In this document: piece by piece, positions 52,048 through 60,701 of the stretch
How positions within the stretch are numbered: position 1 is the stretch's first letter
Layout: the number at the start of each line of letters is the position of its first letter
NCBI GenBank assembly: GCA_018402545.1
Contig: JAGYIL010000001.1
Location: 992,001 to 1,056,000 of the forward strand
DNA: 64,000 nt
Reading direction: 5' to 3'
Source of the DNA: Saccharospirillum sp.
GTDB taxonomy: Bacteria; Pseudomonadota; Gammaproteobacteria; Pseudomonadales; Natronospirillaceae
The notes under the pieces: model-generated
Databases searched by the model: none
What the model was told of the DNA's origin: nothing
The model's input: only the letters and a program-made list of their open reading frames with translations
Position numbers and translations under genes: made by a program

Positions 52048-53256
52048 TTAAAACCGGCTATTTAACCAGTCGCCCAGCGCCTGACGTTGTTCATCTGTCA
52101 TTTCCGTGCGGTTCATGAATGGCATGTCCTTGCTGGCCACGGTGCGGGCATGGATGCGGCTGGCCCAGCGTTCGACGTCATCGAGATTGCTGAACACCAC
52201 GCCTGAGGGCGCGGTCGGAAACATGCTGTCTGAGGGTTCCCGGCTGTGGCAGGTGGCGCATTTTTCGATGACCAGTGCCAGGCCTTCTTCGTCGCTGAGC
52301 ACGGGTGTTGCGGTATCGCTGTTACCGCCGCCGGTGCCGGACTGCCGGGATGTATCGGGCCAGGAGAGGGCACCCGCCACTGCGACAAAGGCCAAACTGG
52401 CGACGACCAGAATCAGCGGTTTGCGGATGCCCCGATGGGCCAGATTGAAGTAATGGCGCACCACCACGGTGATCAGAATCAGTGCCATCAGGATCAGCCA
52501 GTTCAGGCTGTGCTGATAGGTCATTGGGTAGTGATTGCTGATCATGATGAAAATAACCGGCAACGTCAGATAGTTGTTGTGAACACTGCGTTGTTTGCCT
52601 TCCAGTCCCGGTCGGGCATCCGGTTGTTCGCCCCGGGCGACGGCAGCGACCATTTTCTTCTGACCGGGAATGATTTTGACAAAGACGTTGGCGGCCATGA
52701 TGGTGCCGATTAACGCACCCATGTGTATGTAGGCGCCCCGGCCGGAAAAGGTTTCGGTCATCAGCCAGGCCATGCCGGTACCCAGTATGAACAATACGGC
52801 GCTAAAGGCTTTGTGTTCAACCAGAGGGGTGCGGCACAGGCCTTCATAGATCAGCCACCCAATGGCGGTGTAAAGCAGGCCCAGGCCAACCGCTGCTCCA
52901 GTACTGAGTTCGCGGACACCCGGGTCGATCAGGTAAGCCTGGGCGCCAAAATAATAGACCCAGGTCAACAGCAGCATGCCGGTGATCCAGGTGGTGTAGG
53001 CCTCCCATTTGAACCAGTGCAGTTCTTTGGGCATCTCCGTGGGGCCGACCTTGTACTTGGCCACTTCGTAGAAGCCGCCGCCATGAATGGCCCAGAGATC
53101 GCCACCGATACCCTTGTCTTTTTTCCACTGGGGCGGGTCGGTCAGGTGGTTGTCGAGCCAGATGAAATAAAACGACGCGCCGATCCAGGCGATGCCGGCG
53201 ATGACGTGGAACCAGCGCAGCAGCAGGCTGACCCAGTCGGCAAAAAAGACATCCAT
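52048..53256 (-). CDS. puuD: Urate hydroxylase PuuD (membrane, cytochrome c domain)
   Basis: 402 residues. About eight membrane helices occupy the first 300 (SLLLRWFHVIAGIAWIGASF, with conserved histidines). A C-terminal cytochrome c domain follows with the heme motif CATCH near residue 336 and a distal methionine in the DMPFMN region. PuuD oxidises urate to 5-hydroxyisourate and passes electrons to the respiratory chain. It is the last gene of the purine operon, three bases after uraH. Confidence 0.93.
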   Translation of the reverse strand: MDVFFADWVSLLLRWFHVIAGIAWIGASFYFIWLDNHLTDPPQWKKDKGIGGDLWAIHGGGFYEVAKYKVGPTEMPKELHWFKWEAYTTWITGMLLLTWVYYFGAQAYLIDPGVRELSTGAAVGLGLLYTAIGWLIYEGLCRTPLVEHKAFSAVLFILGTGMAWLMTETFSGRGAYIHMGALIGTIMAANVFVKIIPGQKKMVAAVARGEQPDARPGLEGKQRSVHNNYLTLPVIFIMISNHYPMTYQHSLNWLILMALILITVVVRHYFNLAHRGIRKPLILVVASLAFVAVAGALSWPDTSRQSGTGGGNSDTATPVLSDEEGLALVIEKCATCHSREPSDSMFPTAPSGVVFSNLDDVERWASRIHARTVASKDMPFMNRTEMTDEQRQALGDWLNSRF

Positions 53257-53259
53257 CGG

Positions 53260-53589
53260 TTAACTCCCGCGATAGGTTGAGTAGCTGTAGGGGCTGACCA
53301 GCAAGGGCACATGGAAATGCGCGTCCGGTCCGGTCAGTTCGAAACAGATGCTGGCTCTGGGGTAGAAGGCCTGGCCATGCTGACGGGTCAGGTAGTCGCC
53401 AGTGTGAAAGGTCAGCTCGTAGATGCCACTTGCAAAGCCCTCTACAGGCCAGTCTTTGAAACGACCATCCTCGTTGGTGAGGCCTTCGGCAATGATCTGG
53501 CCCTGGTCGTCTTTCAAGGTCAGCTTCAGGCCCTGTGCGGGTTGCCCGAGTGTTGTATCCAGTACATGGGTCGAGAGGGTATGACTCAT
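53260..53589 (-). CDS. uraH: 5-hydroxyisourate hydrolase
   Basis: A 109-residue transthyretin-like protein. HVLDTTLGQPA at the N-terminus and the C-terminal tetrapeptide YRGS are diagnostic of HIU hydrolase and distinguish it from transthyretin. It has no signal peptide, so it is cytoplasmic. It converts the PuuD product to OHCU for UraD. It starts 16 bases after uraD. Confidence 0.95.
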   Translation of the reverse strand: MSHTLSTHVLDTTLGQPAQGLKLTLKDDQGQIIAEGLTNEDGRFKDWPVEGFASGIYELTFHTGDYLTRQHGQAFYPRASICFELTGPDAHFHVPLLVSPYSYSTYRGS

Positions 53590-53605
53590 GCTGCGCTCCT
53601 TGTTG

Positions 53606-54115
53606 TTAGGCGTCAGTGAGCTGGGTATCCAGCCTGAGCAAGGTGATTTTCAATTGTTGGGCGGCGGCCAGTTTCAGTTCCTGTTCCGTCGAGTTGTTGA
53701 TGCGGGCGCGCAGTTGATCGAGCATCTGATCGGCACTTTTGCCGCTGGCAAAGACAATGAATATGAACCCGTGCCGGTCCAGGTAGGCCTGGTTTTCGTC
53801 AGCGAGGGCCTGCAAGGTCTCGTCGCTGGCGCCGTCAACGCCCGACTGTTCCTGGCTGGAATGGCCGCGGCTGCTTTGGTATCTGGCACGCAAGGTATCC
53901 AGGTTGCCAATCATCGGGTGGCCGTCGAAGGCTTCCCGCCAGTCGCGCTCGTTCATGGTGGCCCAGTGGTCTCTGGCGGCGCTCAGAACGGCCTCTTTGC
54001 TGGCGAACGGGGCACTCTGTGTCATCCGTTCCACCCAGCGCACGGCAGCGCACTGGCTGTGGAAAAAGTCGGCCCGTTCCTGTGAGCTGGCGTTGTTGAG
54101 TTCATCCAGTGTCAT
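53606..54115 (-). CDS. uraD: OHCU decarboxylase
   Basis: A 169-residue UraD protein. Signatures are the catalytic-histidine region FDGHPMIGNLDTL, the motif GHSSQEQSG and the C-terminal FIFVFASGKSADQML-like strand. It decarboxylates OHCU to S-allantoin. Its start overlaps the xdhC stop (ATGA). Confidence 0.93.
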   Translation of the reverse strand: MTLDELNNASSQERADFFHSQCAAVRWVERMTQSAPFASKEAVLSAARDHWATMNERDWREAFDGHPMIGNLDTLRARYQSSRGHSSQEQSGVDGASDETLQALADENQAYLDRHGFIFIVFASGKSADQMLDQLRARINNSTEQELKLAAAQQLKITLLRLDTQLTDA

Positions 54116-55002
54116 GCGTTCTGTCCCTTTTGAGCGGTTTCTATGGCCGCATCGGCATTGGAGCTGCTCAGTGCCTGGCCGGTTTTCCAGTTCAGACCGG
54201 TGGTCTTTTTGCCAGCGTCGGCCGGGCGTTTTGCGTGCAAGCGGTTCAGCAGTTGCGCTGCGATGGAAACGGCGACTTCAGCCGGTTGCTTGCCGGGCAC
54301 GGCACTCAGACCGACAGGGCAGATGACCCGATTGATGTCGCTGTCACTCCAGCCCCGGTGGGCCAGCCGCTGCTGGAAACGACGGGCTTTGGTGTCGGAG
54401 CCGATCAGCCCGATGTAGTCGAAGTCTGGCCGCTTGATGGCAGCCTGCACCAACTCGAAGTCGAGCTGGTGATTGTGGGTGATGATCAGCACCCAGGCGT
54501 TCTGAGGGGCGTCAACAATGGCGTCTGCCGGGTGTTCCAGCACCTCGCGCCGGATACGGGCGTCGGTGTTTTGTGCCAGCCACTCTGGTCGCGGGTCGAC
54601 CCAGTGCAGGTTGAGATCGAGTGGTGCCAGAATCGGCATCAGGTGCTGGGCAACGTGGCCGGCACCGAACACCAGCAGTGGCTGGCCAGCGGGAACCAGC
54701 ACTTCATACAACAACTGGGTTGCACCGCCGCAGCATTGGCCCAGGCTGGCGCCGAGGCTGATGCTTTCGACTTCGGTCGCGTTCTTACCCGCCCTGAGCA
54801 GTTCGCGGGCCCGTTCTATGGCTGTGAATTCAAGATGGCCACCGCCGATGGTGTCGAAATGCTCAGCGGCGTTGACGACCATTTTGGCAGCGGCATCGCG
54901 CGGGGTGGAACCCGCTGTGCTGAGTACCGTCACTAATACCAGCGGTTCGCGGTTGTGCTGACCTTCGTGCAGGGCGTCATACCAGCGATGGTGGTGTCTC
55001 AT
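54112..55002 (-). CDS. xdhC: Xanthine dehydrogenase accessory protein XdhC
   Basis: A 296-residue XdhC-family chaperone that inserts the sulfurated molybdenum cofactor into XdhB. The N-terminal CoxI-type part has VTVLSTAGSTPRDAAAKMVV; the cysteine-containing ASLGQCCGGATQL follows. A Rossmann part carries VFGAGHVAQHLMP. It overlaps xdhB by ATGA. Confidence 0.93.
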   Translation of the reverse strand: MRHHHRWYDALHEGQHNREPLVLVTVLSTAGSTPRDAAAKMVVNAAEHFDTIGGGHLEFTAIERARELLRAGKNATEVESISLGASLGQCCGGATQLLYEVLVPAGQPLLVFGAGHVAQHLMPILAPLDLNLHWVDPRPEWLAQNTDARIRREVLEHPADAIVDAPQNAWVLIITHNHQLDFELVQAAIKRPDFDYIGLIGSDTKARRFQQRLAHRGWSDSDINRVICPVGLSAVPGKQPAEVAVSIAAQLLNRLHAKRPADAGKKTTGLNWKTGQALSSSNADAAIETAQKGQNA

Positions 55003-57341
55003 GAAGCCTCCCGTGCCTGGTCGGCCAGCTGTTCCAGCGCGAACAGAACCTGTTCGGGCGTGGCCGGGGTGTTGAGGGCCGGGTTGATGCGGTAGTCAGC
55101 GGTGCTGGCGATGGCATCGCGCAGTGCACACCAGACTGAAATGGGCAGCATCAGCGGCGGTTCGCCCACAGCCTTCGACTTGAAGACGGTGTCTTCCCGG
55201 TTCGGCTGATCAAAGAGTTCGACATTGAATATTGGCGGCGTATCGCCGATCGAAGGAATCTTGTAAGTCGCCGGGCTGTTCGACAACAAACGGCCTTCGT
55301 CATTCCACTTCAGCTCTTCGGTGGTCAGCCAGCCCATGCCCTGAATAAAGCCGCCTTCTATCTGGCCGATGTCGATGGCCGGGTTCAGGCTGTCGCCGAC
55401 GTCGTGCAGGATATCGACCCGGTCTACAGCGTATTCGCCGGTCAGCGTATCGATGGTGACTTCCGAGCAGGAAGCTCCGTAGGCGAAGTACAGGAACGGT
55501 CGGCCTTTGCCGGTTGCGGCATCCCAGTGGAGTTTTGGGGTACGGTAGTAGCCGGTTGCCGACAGCGATATCCGGTTCATATAAGCCGTTTGCACCAGAT
55601 CGGCGAAGGTCAGGCGGTGCTCGCCGATCTGCACCTGGCCGTTATTAAATTCGATCTGATCGGGGCGCACTTTGTAATGGTCTGTCGCGAATTCGACCAG
55701 TCGTTGCTTGATAGTGCGGGCCGCGTTCTGCGCCGCCGCACCGTTCAGGTCGGTGCCGCTCGACGCCGCCGTAGGCGAGGTGTTCGGTACTTTATCGGTA
55801 CGGGTAGCCGACGACTGAACCGTGGCCAGCGGCACCGAAAACTCGGTGGCGACAATCTGCGCTACCTTGGTGAACAGACCCTGGCCCATTTCGGTGCCAC
55901 CGTGGTTCAGATAAATACTGCCATCGGTGTACAGATGAATCAGCGCACCGGCCTGATTCAGGTGTTTGGCGGTGAAGGAAATGCCGAATTTTACCGGCGT
56001 CAGTGCGAGCCCTTTTTTGATGATGGGGCTGCGGGCGTTGAAGTCGCGAATGGCCTCGCGACGCGTCCAATAGTCGGCGCTGTGTTCGAGCCGTCCAATC
56101 AGCTCGGGCAAAATGTTGTCGGTCACCGTCATGTGATAGGGCGTGACGTTGCGTCCCTCATCACCGTACAAGTTGCGTTTGCGAATGGTCAGCGGGTCTT
56201 CACCCAGGTTACGGGCGATGCCATCCATCGCCGCTTCAATGGTCATCATGCCCTGAGGACCGCCAAAACCCCGAAAGGCGGTGTTGGATGCCGTGTTGGT
56301 GCGACACCGGTAGCCGGTGATATGGGCTTCATTCAGAAAGTAGCCGTTGTCAGCATGAAACATGGCCCGGTCGACAATGGCGTTTGACAGGTCAGGAGAG
56401 AAGCCGCACAGGCCGTTAACCTCGATATCGGCCGCCTGAATGTGGCCCGACTCGTCGTAGCCGAGCGTCCAGCGGTTGACAAAGGGGTGGCGCTTGCCGG
56501 TGGTGGTCATGTCCTGGCCGCGTGGCAGGCGCAGCTTGACCGCACGCCCGGTTTTGCGGGCCAGCAGCGCGGCGATGCAGGCCCATTGCGCTGCCTGAGT
56601 CTCCTTGCCACCAAAACCACCGCCCATGCGACGCACATCAACGGTAACCTGGCTGAACGGAATGCCGAGCACCTCGGCCACCAGTTTTTGCACTTCACTC
56701 GGGTGCTGACTGGAGGTGTACACCAGCATGCCGCCGTCTTCTTCGGGAATGACCAGGCTTACCTGGCCTTCCAGGTAAAAATGTTCCTGCCCGCCGATGT
56801 GGATTTCGCCACTGGTGGTGTGGGTGGCGTTGGCCAGACCCGTTAACGCATCGCCCCGGCGAAATTGAACGGTATCGCCGACATAGGTTTCAGCGGCCCG
56901 AGCCTGATCGACTGTCAGAATGGCGTCTCCCGGTGTGATGTTCCACTCAGCCAACAGGGTAGCCTGGCGTGCCTGTTCGATGTTTTCTGCGGCAACGGCA
57001 AAAAGTGGCTGGCCGTGAAACAGAATCTGGTCGTCAGCCAGAACGGGGTCCCCCGGGTAAACGGCACCAATGTCGGTGTGGCCGGGTACGTCGGCCAGCG
57101 TCAGTGTCGCGACGACTCCTGGGGCCGTGGCGACTTTATTGATGTTGAGCGAATTCAGGGTGCCGGCCGCAACATCCGACAGAGCTACCGCCGCGTGCAG
57201 CAGGTTGGCCGGTTCCGGCAGGTCGTCCACATAGCGCGCCTGGCCACTAACCTGGCGGGCGGCGCTTTCGTGGGCAACGGCGGCACCGCGATGGCCCTGT
57301 GATACTGCCTCCGGTAAACGGGTTTCAGTCAGCTTACGCAT
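54999..57341 (-). CDS. xdhB: Xanthine dehydrogenase molybdopterin-binding subunit
   Basis: A 780-residue large subunit of the two-subunit bacterial xanthine dehydrogenase. GGGFGGKETQAAQWA is the cofactor-binding motif; FRGFGGPQGMMTIEAAMD contains the active-site arginine region; VGEPPLMLPISVWCALRDA near the end contains the catalytic-glutamate region. It hydroxylates hypoxanthine and xanthine to urate. The start overlaps xdhA by eight bases. Confidence 0.95.
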   Translation of the reverse strand: MRKLTETRLPEAVSQGHRGAAVAHESAARQVSGQARYVDDLPEPANLLHAAVALSDVAAGTLNSLNINKVATAPGVVATLTLADVPGHTDIGAVYPGDPVLADDQILFHGQPLFAVAAENIEQARQATLLAEWNITPGDAILTVDQARAAETYVGDTVQFRRGDALTGLANATHTTSGEIHIGGQEHFYLEGQVSLVIPEEDGGMLVYTSSQHPSEVQKLVAEVLGIPFSQVTVDVRRMGGGFGGKETQAAQWACIAALLARKTGRAVKLRLPRGQDMTTTGKRHPFVNRWTLGYDESGHIQAADIEVNGLCGFSPDLSNAIVDRAMFHADNGYFLNEAHITGYRCRTNTASNTAFRGFGGPQGMMTIEAAMDGIARNLGEDPLTIRKRNLYGDEGRNVTPYHMTVTDNILPELIGRLEHSADYWTRREAIRDFNARSPIIKKGLALTPVKFGISFTAKHLNQAGALIHLYTDGSIYLNHGGTEMGQGLFTKVAQIVATEFSVPLATVQSSATRTDKVPNTSPTAASSGTDLNGAAAQNAARTIKQRLVEFATDHYKVRPDQIEFNNGQVQIGEHRLTFADLVQTAYMNRISLSATGYYRTPKLHWDAATGKGRPFLYFAYGASCSEVTIDTLTGEYAVDRVDILHDVGDSLNPAIDIGQIEGGFIQGMGWLTTEELKWNDEGRLLSNSPATYKIPSIGDTPPIFNVELFDQPNREDTVFKSKAVGEPPLMLPISVWCALRDAIASTADYRINPALNTPATPEQVLFALEQLADQAREAS

Positions 57342-58797
57342 GGTCTAACCCTCCATGGGTGTGTACCCGGGTGGGGGTATCTGGCTGGGTCGTCTCGAGA
57401 TGAAACCGCCGGAACAGATTGGCGGTAACCTGCACCCGGTAACGGGCACTGGCGCGAACGTCGTCTATGGGCGCCAGGGCGTCGGCGAGCGTCCGGCTGA
57501 TGGCGTCAACTGCAACGGTTGGCCAGTGCTGCCCGATCAGCTGGTCTTGCCAGTCGGCCAGCACCAGGGGCGTCGCTGCCAGGCCACCGAAGCCCGCGCG
57601 CAGGCAGGTGACGGTGTCGTTCGAGTCGGTCTCAAGGTAGAACACCACGCAAACGGTTGAGATATCGTCTTCGAAGCGTTTCGATATTTTGTAGGCCCGC
57701 AGCTGGCTGCCAGGCTGGCGGCGGGGAAGGTGTATAGTGTCGATCCATTCATCGTCGGCCAGAACAGTCTGGCGGTAGCCGGTAATCAGCTCGCTGACTG
57801 GCAGGGTGCGTTCGGTCTGGCCATTACTCAGGGTGACGGTTGCCCCCAGGGCAATCAATAGCGGTGGCGTGTCGCCAATGGGCGAGGCATTGCCCAGGTT
57901 GCCACCCAGGGTGCCCCGGTTCCGGATTGGCCGGGACCCCAGCCGCTCCAGCCATTCGCGAGCTTCCGGATAGTCCGCCAGCAGCGTCGGTTCAAGATCG
58001 GTGTAACTGACGGCAGCGCCGATGTGCAGGCCCTCATCATCAACTCGGATGTGATTCAACTCAGCCACCTGGCTCAGGTCAATCAGGGCGTTCAGGTTGG
58101 CCAAACGCTGGGTCTTTTCCAGCGCCAGGTCGGTACTGCCAGCACTGAATCGGGCGCCCGGTGCCTGGGCCCGGGCTTTGGCCAGGTCCTGACGAGTTCT
58201 GGGCTGCCAGAAGCCGACCGCATGGTCAGTTTTTGTTTCTTCCGGTAACACCGGCGTTTCCAGACTTCTCAATTCAGCTTCAATGTCGGCGATCTGAGCG
58301 CTGAATGCATCGCCATGACGCTGTTCAAGCAAGGCCATGCCTGCATCGATAATCGGGCGGTAACCGGTGCAGCGACAAAGGTTACCCGACAGGGCCGTTA
58401 AGACCGCCTCCCGGCTAGGTGCCACGTCGCTGTGATAGAGCGCAAAGAGGCTCATTACAAAGCCCGGTGTACAGAACCCGCACTGGGAACCATGGTGCTC
58501 CACCAATGCCTGCTGTACCGGGTGCAGGGCACCTGCCTGTTCCAGATGTTCAACGGTGAGTAACTGTTTGCCATGCAGGCTGTGCACGAAGGTTATGCAG
58601 CTGTTCAGGCTGCGATAGCGCATGCCCTGATCGGTCAGTTCGCCAACCACCACTGTACAGGCGCCACAGTCACCGGAGGCACAGCCTTCTTTGGTGCCGG
58701 TCAGATGTGCCTGTTCACGCAGGTAATCCAGTACCGTGAGGTCGGGGTCGGTCTTGGCCAGAGTCACGGGCTGGCGATTTAATAGAAAGTCGGTCAT
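57334..58797 (-). CDS. xdhA: Xanthine dehydrogenase small subunit (2Fe-2S/FAD)
   Basis: 487 residues from the ATG at 58797, which has GAGG at good spacing; the track start is four residues longer. The plant-type cluster ligands are in EGCASGDCGACTVV, the second cluster in CGFCTPGFVMS and CRCTGYRPI, and the FAD domain from about residue 190 contains GGNLGNASPIGDTPP. It passes electrons from XdhB to NAD. It is the first gene of xdhABC-uraD-uraH-puuD, behind a sigma-54 promoter. Confidence 0.95.
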   Translation of the reverse strand: MTDFLLNRQPVTLAKTDPDLTVLDYLREQAHLTGTKEGCASGDCGACTVVVGELTDQGMRYRSLNSCITFVHSLHGKQLLTVEHLEQAGALHPVQQALVEHHGSQCGFCTPGFVMSLFALYHSDVAPSREAVLTALSGNLCRCTGYRPIIDAGMALLEQRHGDAFSAQIADIEAELRSLETPVLPEETKTDHAVGFWQPRTRQDLAKARAQAPGARFSAGSTDLALEKTQRLANLNALIDLSQVAELNHIRVDDEGLHIGAAVSYTDLEPTLLADYPEAREWLERLGSRPIRNRGTLGGNLGNASPIGDTPPLLIALGATVTLSNGQTERTLPVSELITGYRQTVLADDEWIDTIHLPRRQPGSQLRAYKISKRFEDDISTVCVVFYLETDSNDTVTCLRAGFGGLAATPLVLADWQDQLIGQHWPTVAVDAISRTLADALAPIDDVRASARYRVQVTANLFRRFHLETTQPDTPTRVHTHGGLDHA

Positions 58798-58898
58798 AGC
58801 GCCTCGCAAAGACTACCCGGCGGCATAACCCGGGCGCTCTTCGTTGTGATGTCGATTATTGCTTCTGCGAGCATGGCCTGCTCATTATGTAACGATTG

Positions 58899-58949
58899 TT
58901 ATGGCCAAACTCATAGCAAGTTCAAGGCCATAATATGACCGACTGGTCA
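58899..58949. promoter_or_regulatory. Two inverted repeats over the xdhA promoter
   Basis: TTATGGCC (58899–58906) and GGCCATAA (58926–58933) are perfect 8-bp arms that flank the −12/−24 region. TGACC-N4-GGTCA (58936–58949) lies just upstream. Both look like operators; a purine-responsive repressor could use them, but no regulator gene is near. Confidence 0.45.
58916..58930 (-). promoter_or_regulatory. Sigma-54 (−24/−12) promoter of the xdh operon
   Basis: On the minus strand TGGCCTTGAACTTGC has an intact −12 TTGC and −24 TGGC with GG and GC ten bases apart. Predicted start is near 58904, about 107 bases before xdhA. An NtrC-type box sits about 130 bp upstream of that start. Confidence 0.68.
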
Positions 58950-59017
58950 GGAAAGGTAAAGTCCCGGTTAACCGTCGGTTTTTCGCAGCTTACTCAGGGG
59001 TGCTTTGGTTACGGGGT

Positions 59018-59569
59018 CTACTTTTGTGCACTAAATTGGTGCGAGCTCTCTGAAAACGCCGTCAGCCAGTGCGGATGCTCGTCTGCGATGAGTTGTACAA
59101 GTGAAGCCAGGCGTGCATTTGAAAGCTGTCGGTAGTCGAAATAGGGCGTTACGATGACTGACTGTTCCGGGTGTTGAACAAAGGGGTGTTCAGCGGGCAA
59201 CACCTGATCATCGGCCAGCCAGTCCAGGGAGCGCCCGTAAGTCTGGCCCATCACGATGCAAAGCTGCCCGGGCTCGGGGATCCACTTGTGTTCAAACACC
59301 AATGCACAAGCCGAGCCGCTTTGCAGCAGGCGCTGTTCGCGGCAGGTTTGCCAGTCGGGTTCCAGCGGTGTCAGGCCGTGCAGTAGTTTTGCGTAGAGAT
59401 TGAAAATCTTGCGCCAGTGATTGCCGCCGGCTTGAGTTAGCTGTTCTAGCTGGTTCCGTACCAGAGGCAGAACCCCCTTTGAACGATCCGACTGAATGCC
59501 CGGGGGCCTGTGTGGTGTGCATACCACGAGTAAGGGAGAGCGATCTCCAAGTCCGGATAAGCTGAACAT
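59018..59569 (-). CDS. DUF6942-like hypothetical protein
   Basis: 183 residues from the ATG at 59569. The track's 375-residue frame runs antisense through puuE and is not real. No signal peptide or membrane helix is seen. Features are GDRSPLLVVCTPHRPPG, KIFNLYAKLLHG, HKWIPEPGQLCIVMGQTYG and VIVTPYFDYRQLSNARL. From memory this resembles the uncharacterised DUF6942 family of marine gammaproteobacteria; no function is known. Its last codons contain the NtrC-type box for the xdh promoter. Confidence 0.7.
   Translation of the reverse strand: MFSLSGLGDRSPLLVVCTPHRPPGIQSDRSKGVLPLVRNQLEQLTQAGGNHWRKIFNLYAKLLHGLTPLEPDWQTCREQRLLQSGSACALVFEHKWIPEPGQLCIVMGQTYGRSLDWLADDQVLPAEHPFVQHPEQSVIVTPYFDYRQLSNARLASLVQLIADEHPHWLTAFSESSHQFSAQK
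59027..59043. promoter_or_regulatory. NtrC-type box upstream of xdhA
   Basis: TGCACTAAATTGGTGCG fits the 17-bp NtrC form TGCACY-N5-GGTGCA with one end base different. Its centre is about 130 bp before the predicted xdhA transcription start, a normal enhancer distance. It lies inside the 3' end of the DUF6942-like gene. Confidence 0.65.
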
Positions 59570-59677
59570 TGCGAATAAGCTCCCCGTGCAATGAGTTAAA
59601 AATTGTCTAGCGTTGTAATTCGTGCCTAAATATTTGCATGCTGGTTGCGTCTGACTCAAGAAATACAGGAGATGTGT

Positions 59678-60598
59678 GTGAATCACCCGACCTTTGATCC
59701 CTCCTACCCCAGAGACCTGATTGGGTATGGCGCCCACCCGCCGAAAGCAAACTGGCCCGGTAAAGCCCGTGTGGCGGTACAGTTTGTGATTAATTATGAG
59801 GAAGGAGGTGAGCAGTGCATTTTGCATGGTGACAGCGAATCCGAACGGTTCCTGTCTGAAATTGTTGGGGCCGAGTCGTACTCGGACCGGCACCTGAGTA
59901 TGGAAAGCCTTTACGAATACGGCAGCCGGGCAGGGTTTTGGCGGTTGCATCGTTTGTTCACCGAGCGAAACATTCCGGTGACGGTGTTTGGCGTGGCCAT
60001 GGCCATGCAGCGCAACCCGGAGGCTGTGGAAGCCATGCTCAAAGCCGACTGGGAAATTGCCTCTCACGGTTACCGCTGGATTCATTATCAGCATGTCCCT
60101 GAATCGGTCGAGCGCGAGCATCTGGAGCGGGCGCTGGATATTCACCGCGCCATGACCGGTTCCACACCAGCAGGCTGGTACCTGGGTCGAACCTCGCCCA
60201 ATTCCCTCAAACTGATCGCCGAGCGCGACGATATTCTGTATTGCGCCGACAGCTATGCCGATGACCTGCCGTATTACGACCTGAACTACAGTCGTCCGCT
60301 ATTAATGGTTCCTTATACCCTGGACACCAACGACATGCGCTTCGCAACGCCCCAGGGTTTTAACAGCGGGGATCAGTTCTTCAGTCACCTGCGCGATGCA
60401 TTCGATGTGCTGTACGAGGAAGGCGAGACAGCACCGAAGATGCTGAGTATTGGGCTGCACTGTCGATTGGTGGGCCGGCCGGCTCGGCTGGCGGCATTAA
60501 GACGCTTTATTGATCATGTACTGGCGCACGACAAGGTATGGGTGACCACCCGGGAAGCCATTGCCCGGCATTGGCTGGATGAACATCCGCTGAGCTAA
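59678..60598 (+). CDS. puuE: Allantoinase PuuE (polysaccharide deacetylase family)
   Basis: A 306-residue NodB-fold protein of the PuuE type. YPRDLIGYGAHPPKANWPG at the N-terminus, RVAVQFVINYEEGGEQCILHGD and TPAGWYLGRTSPNS are characteristic of metal-independent allantoinase, which hydrolyses allantoin to allantoate. The start is set at the GTG (59678) because AGGAG ends six bases before it; the ATG at 59672 touches the AGGAG. Together with the xdh operon it takes purines to allantoate; later steps are not in the window. Confidence 0.92.
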   Translation: MNHPTFDPSYPRDLIGYGAHPPKANWPGKARVAVQFVINYEEGGEQCILHGDSESERFLSEIVGAESYSDRHLSMESLYEYGSRAGFWRLHRLFTERNIPVTVFGVAMAMQRNPEAVEAMLKADWEIASHGYRWIHYQHVPESVEREHLERALDIHRAMTGSTPAGWYLGRTSPNSLKLIAERDDILYCADSYADDLPYYDLNYSRPLLMVPYTLDTNDMRFATPQGFNSGDQFFSHLRDAFDVLYEEGETAPKMLSIGLHCRLVGRPARLAALRRFIDHVLAHDKVWVTTREAIARHWLDEHPLS

Positions 60599-60603
60599 AA
60601 CAG

Positions 60604-60635
60604 AAAAAGCCGACCCACGGGGTCGGCTTTTTTTT
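60604..60635. terminator. Bidirectional terminator between puuE and glnA
   Basis: Stem AAGCCGACCC/GGGTCGGCTT with a 3-base loop, with T-runs in both directions (eight on the plus strand, five on the minus strand). It serves convergent puuE and glnA. Confidence 0.9.
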
Positions 60636-60701
60636 GACTCTCTTGCTTGTCTGGTGACAGACCGGCTAAGTCAGCCGGTCGGTTACCCAGGGTGCAAGTT
60701 A

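Noticed and set aside
55404-56387. A 327-residue plus-strand ORF inside xdhB
   Set aside because: It is antisense to highly conserved XdhB sequence, has no ribosome site or family features, and is a GC-driven shadow.
59620-59640. A possible sigma-54 promoter before puuE (TGCCTAAATATTTGC)
   Set aside because: The invariant GG of the −24 box is missing, so it fails the basic requirement although the −12 TTGC is good.
59018-60145. A 375-residue minus-strand ORF spanning the puuE gene
   Set aside because: The first ~190 codons are antisense to puuE, which has full family motifs. Only the part from the ATG at 59569 looks like a real protein.
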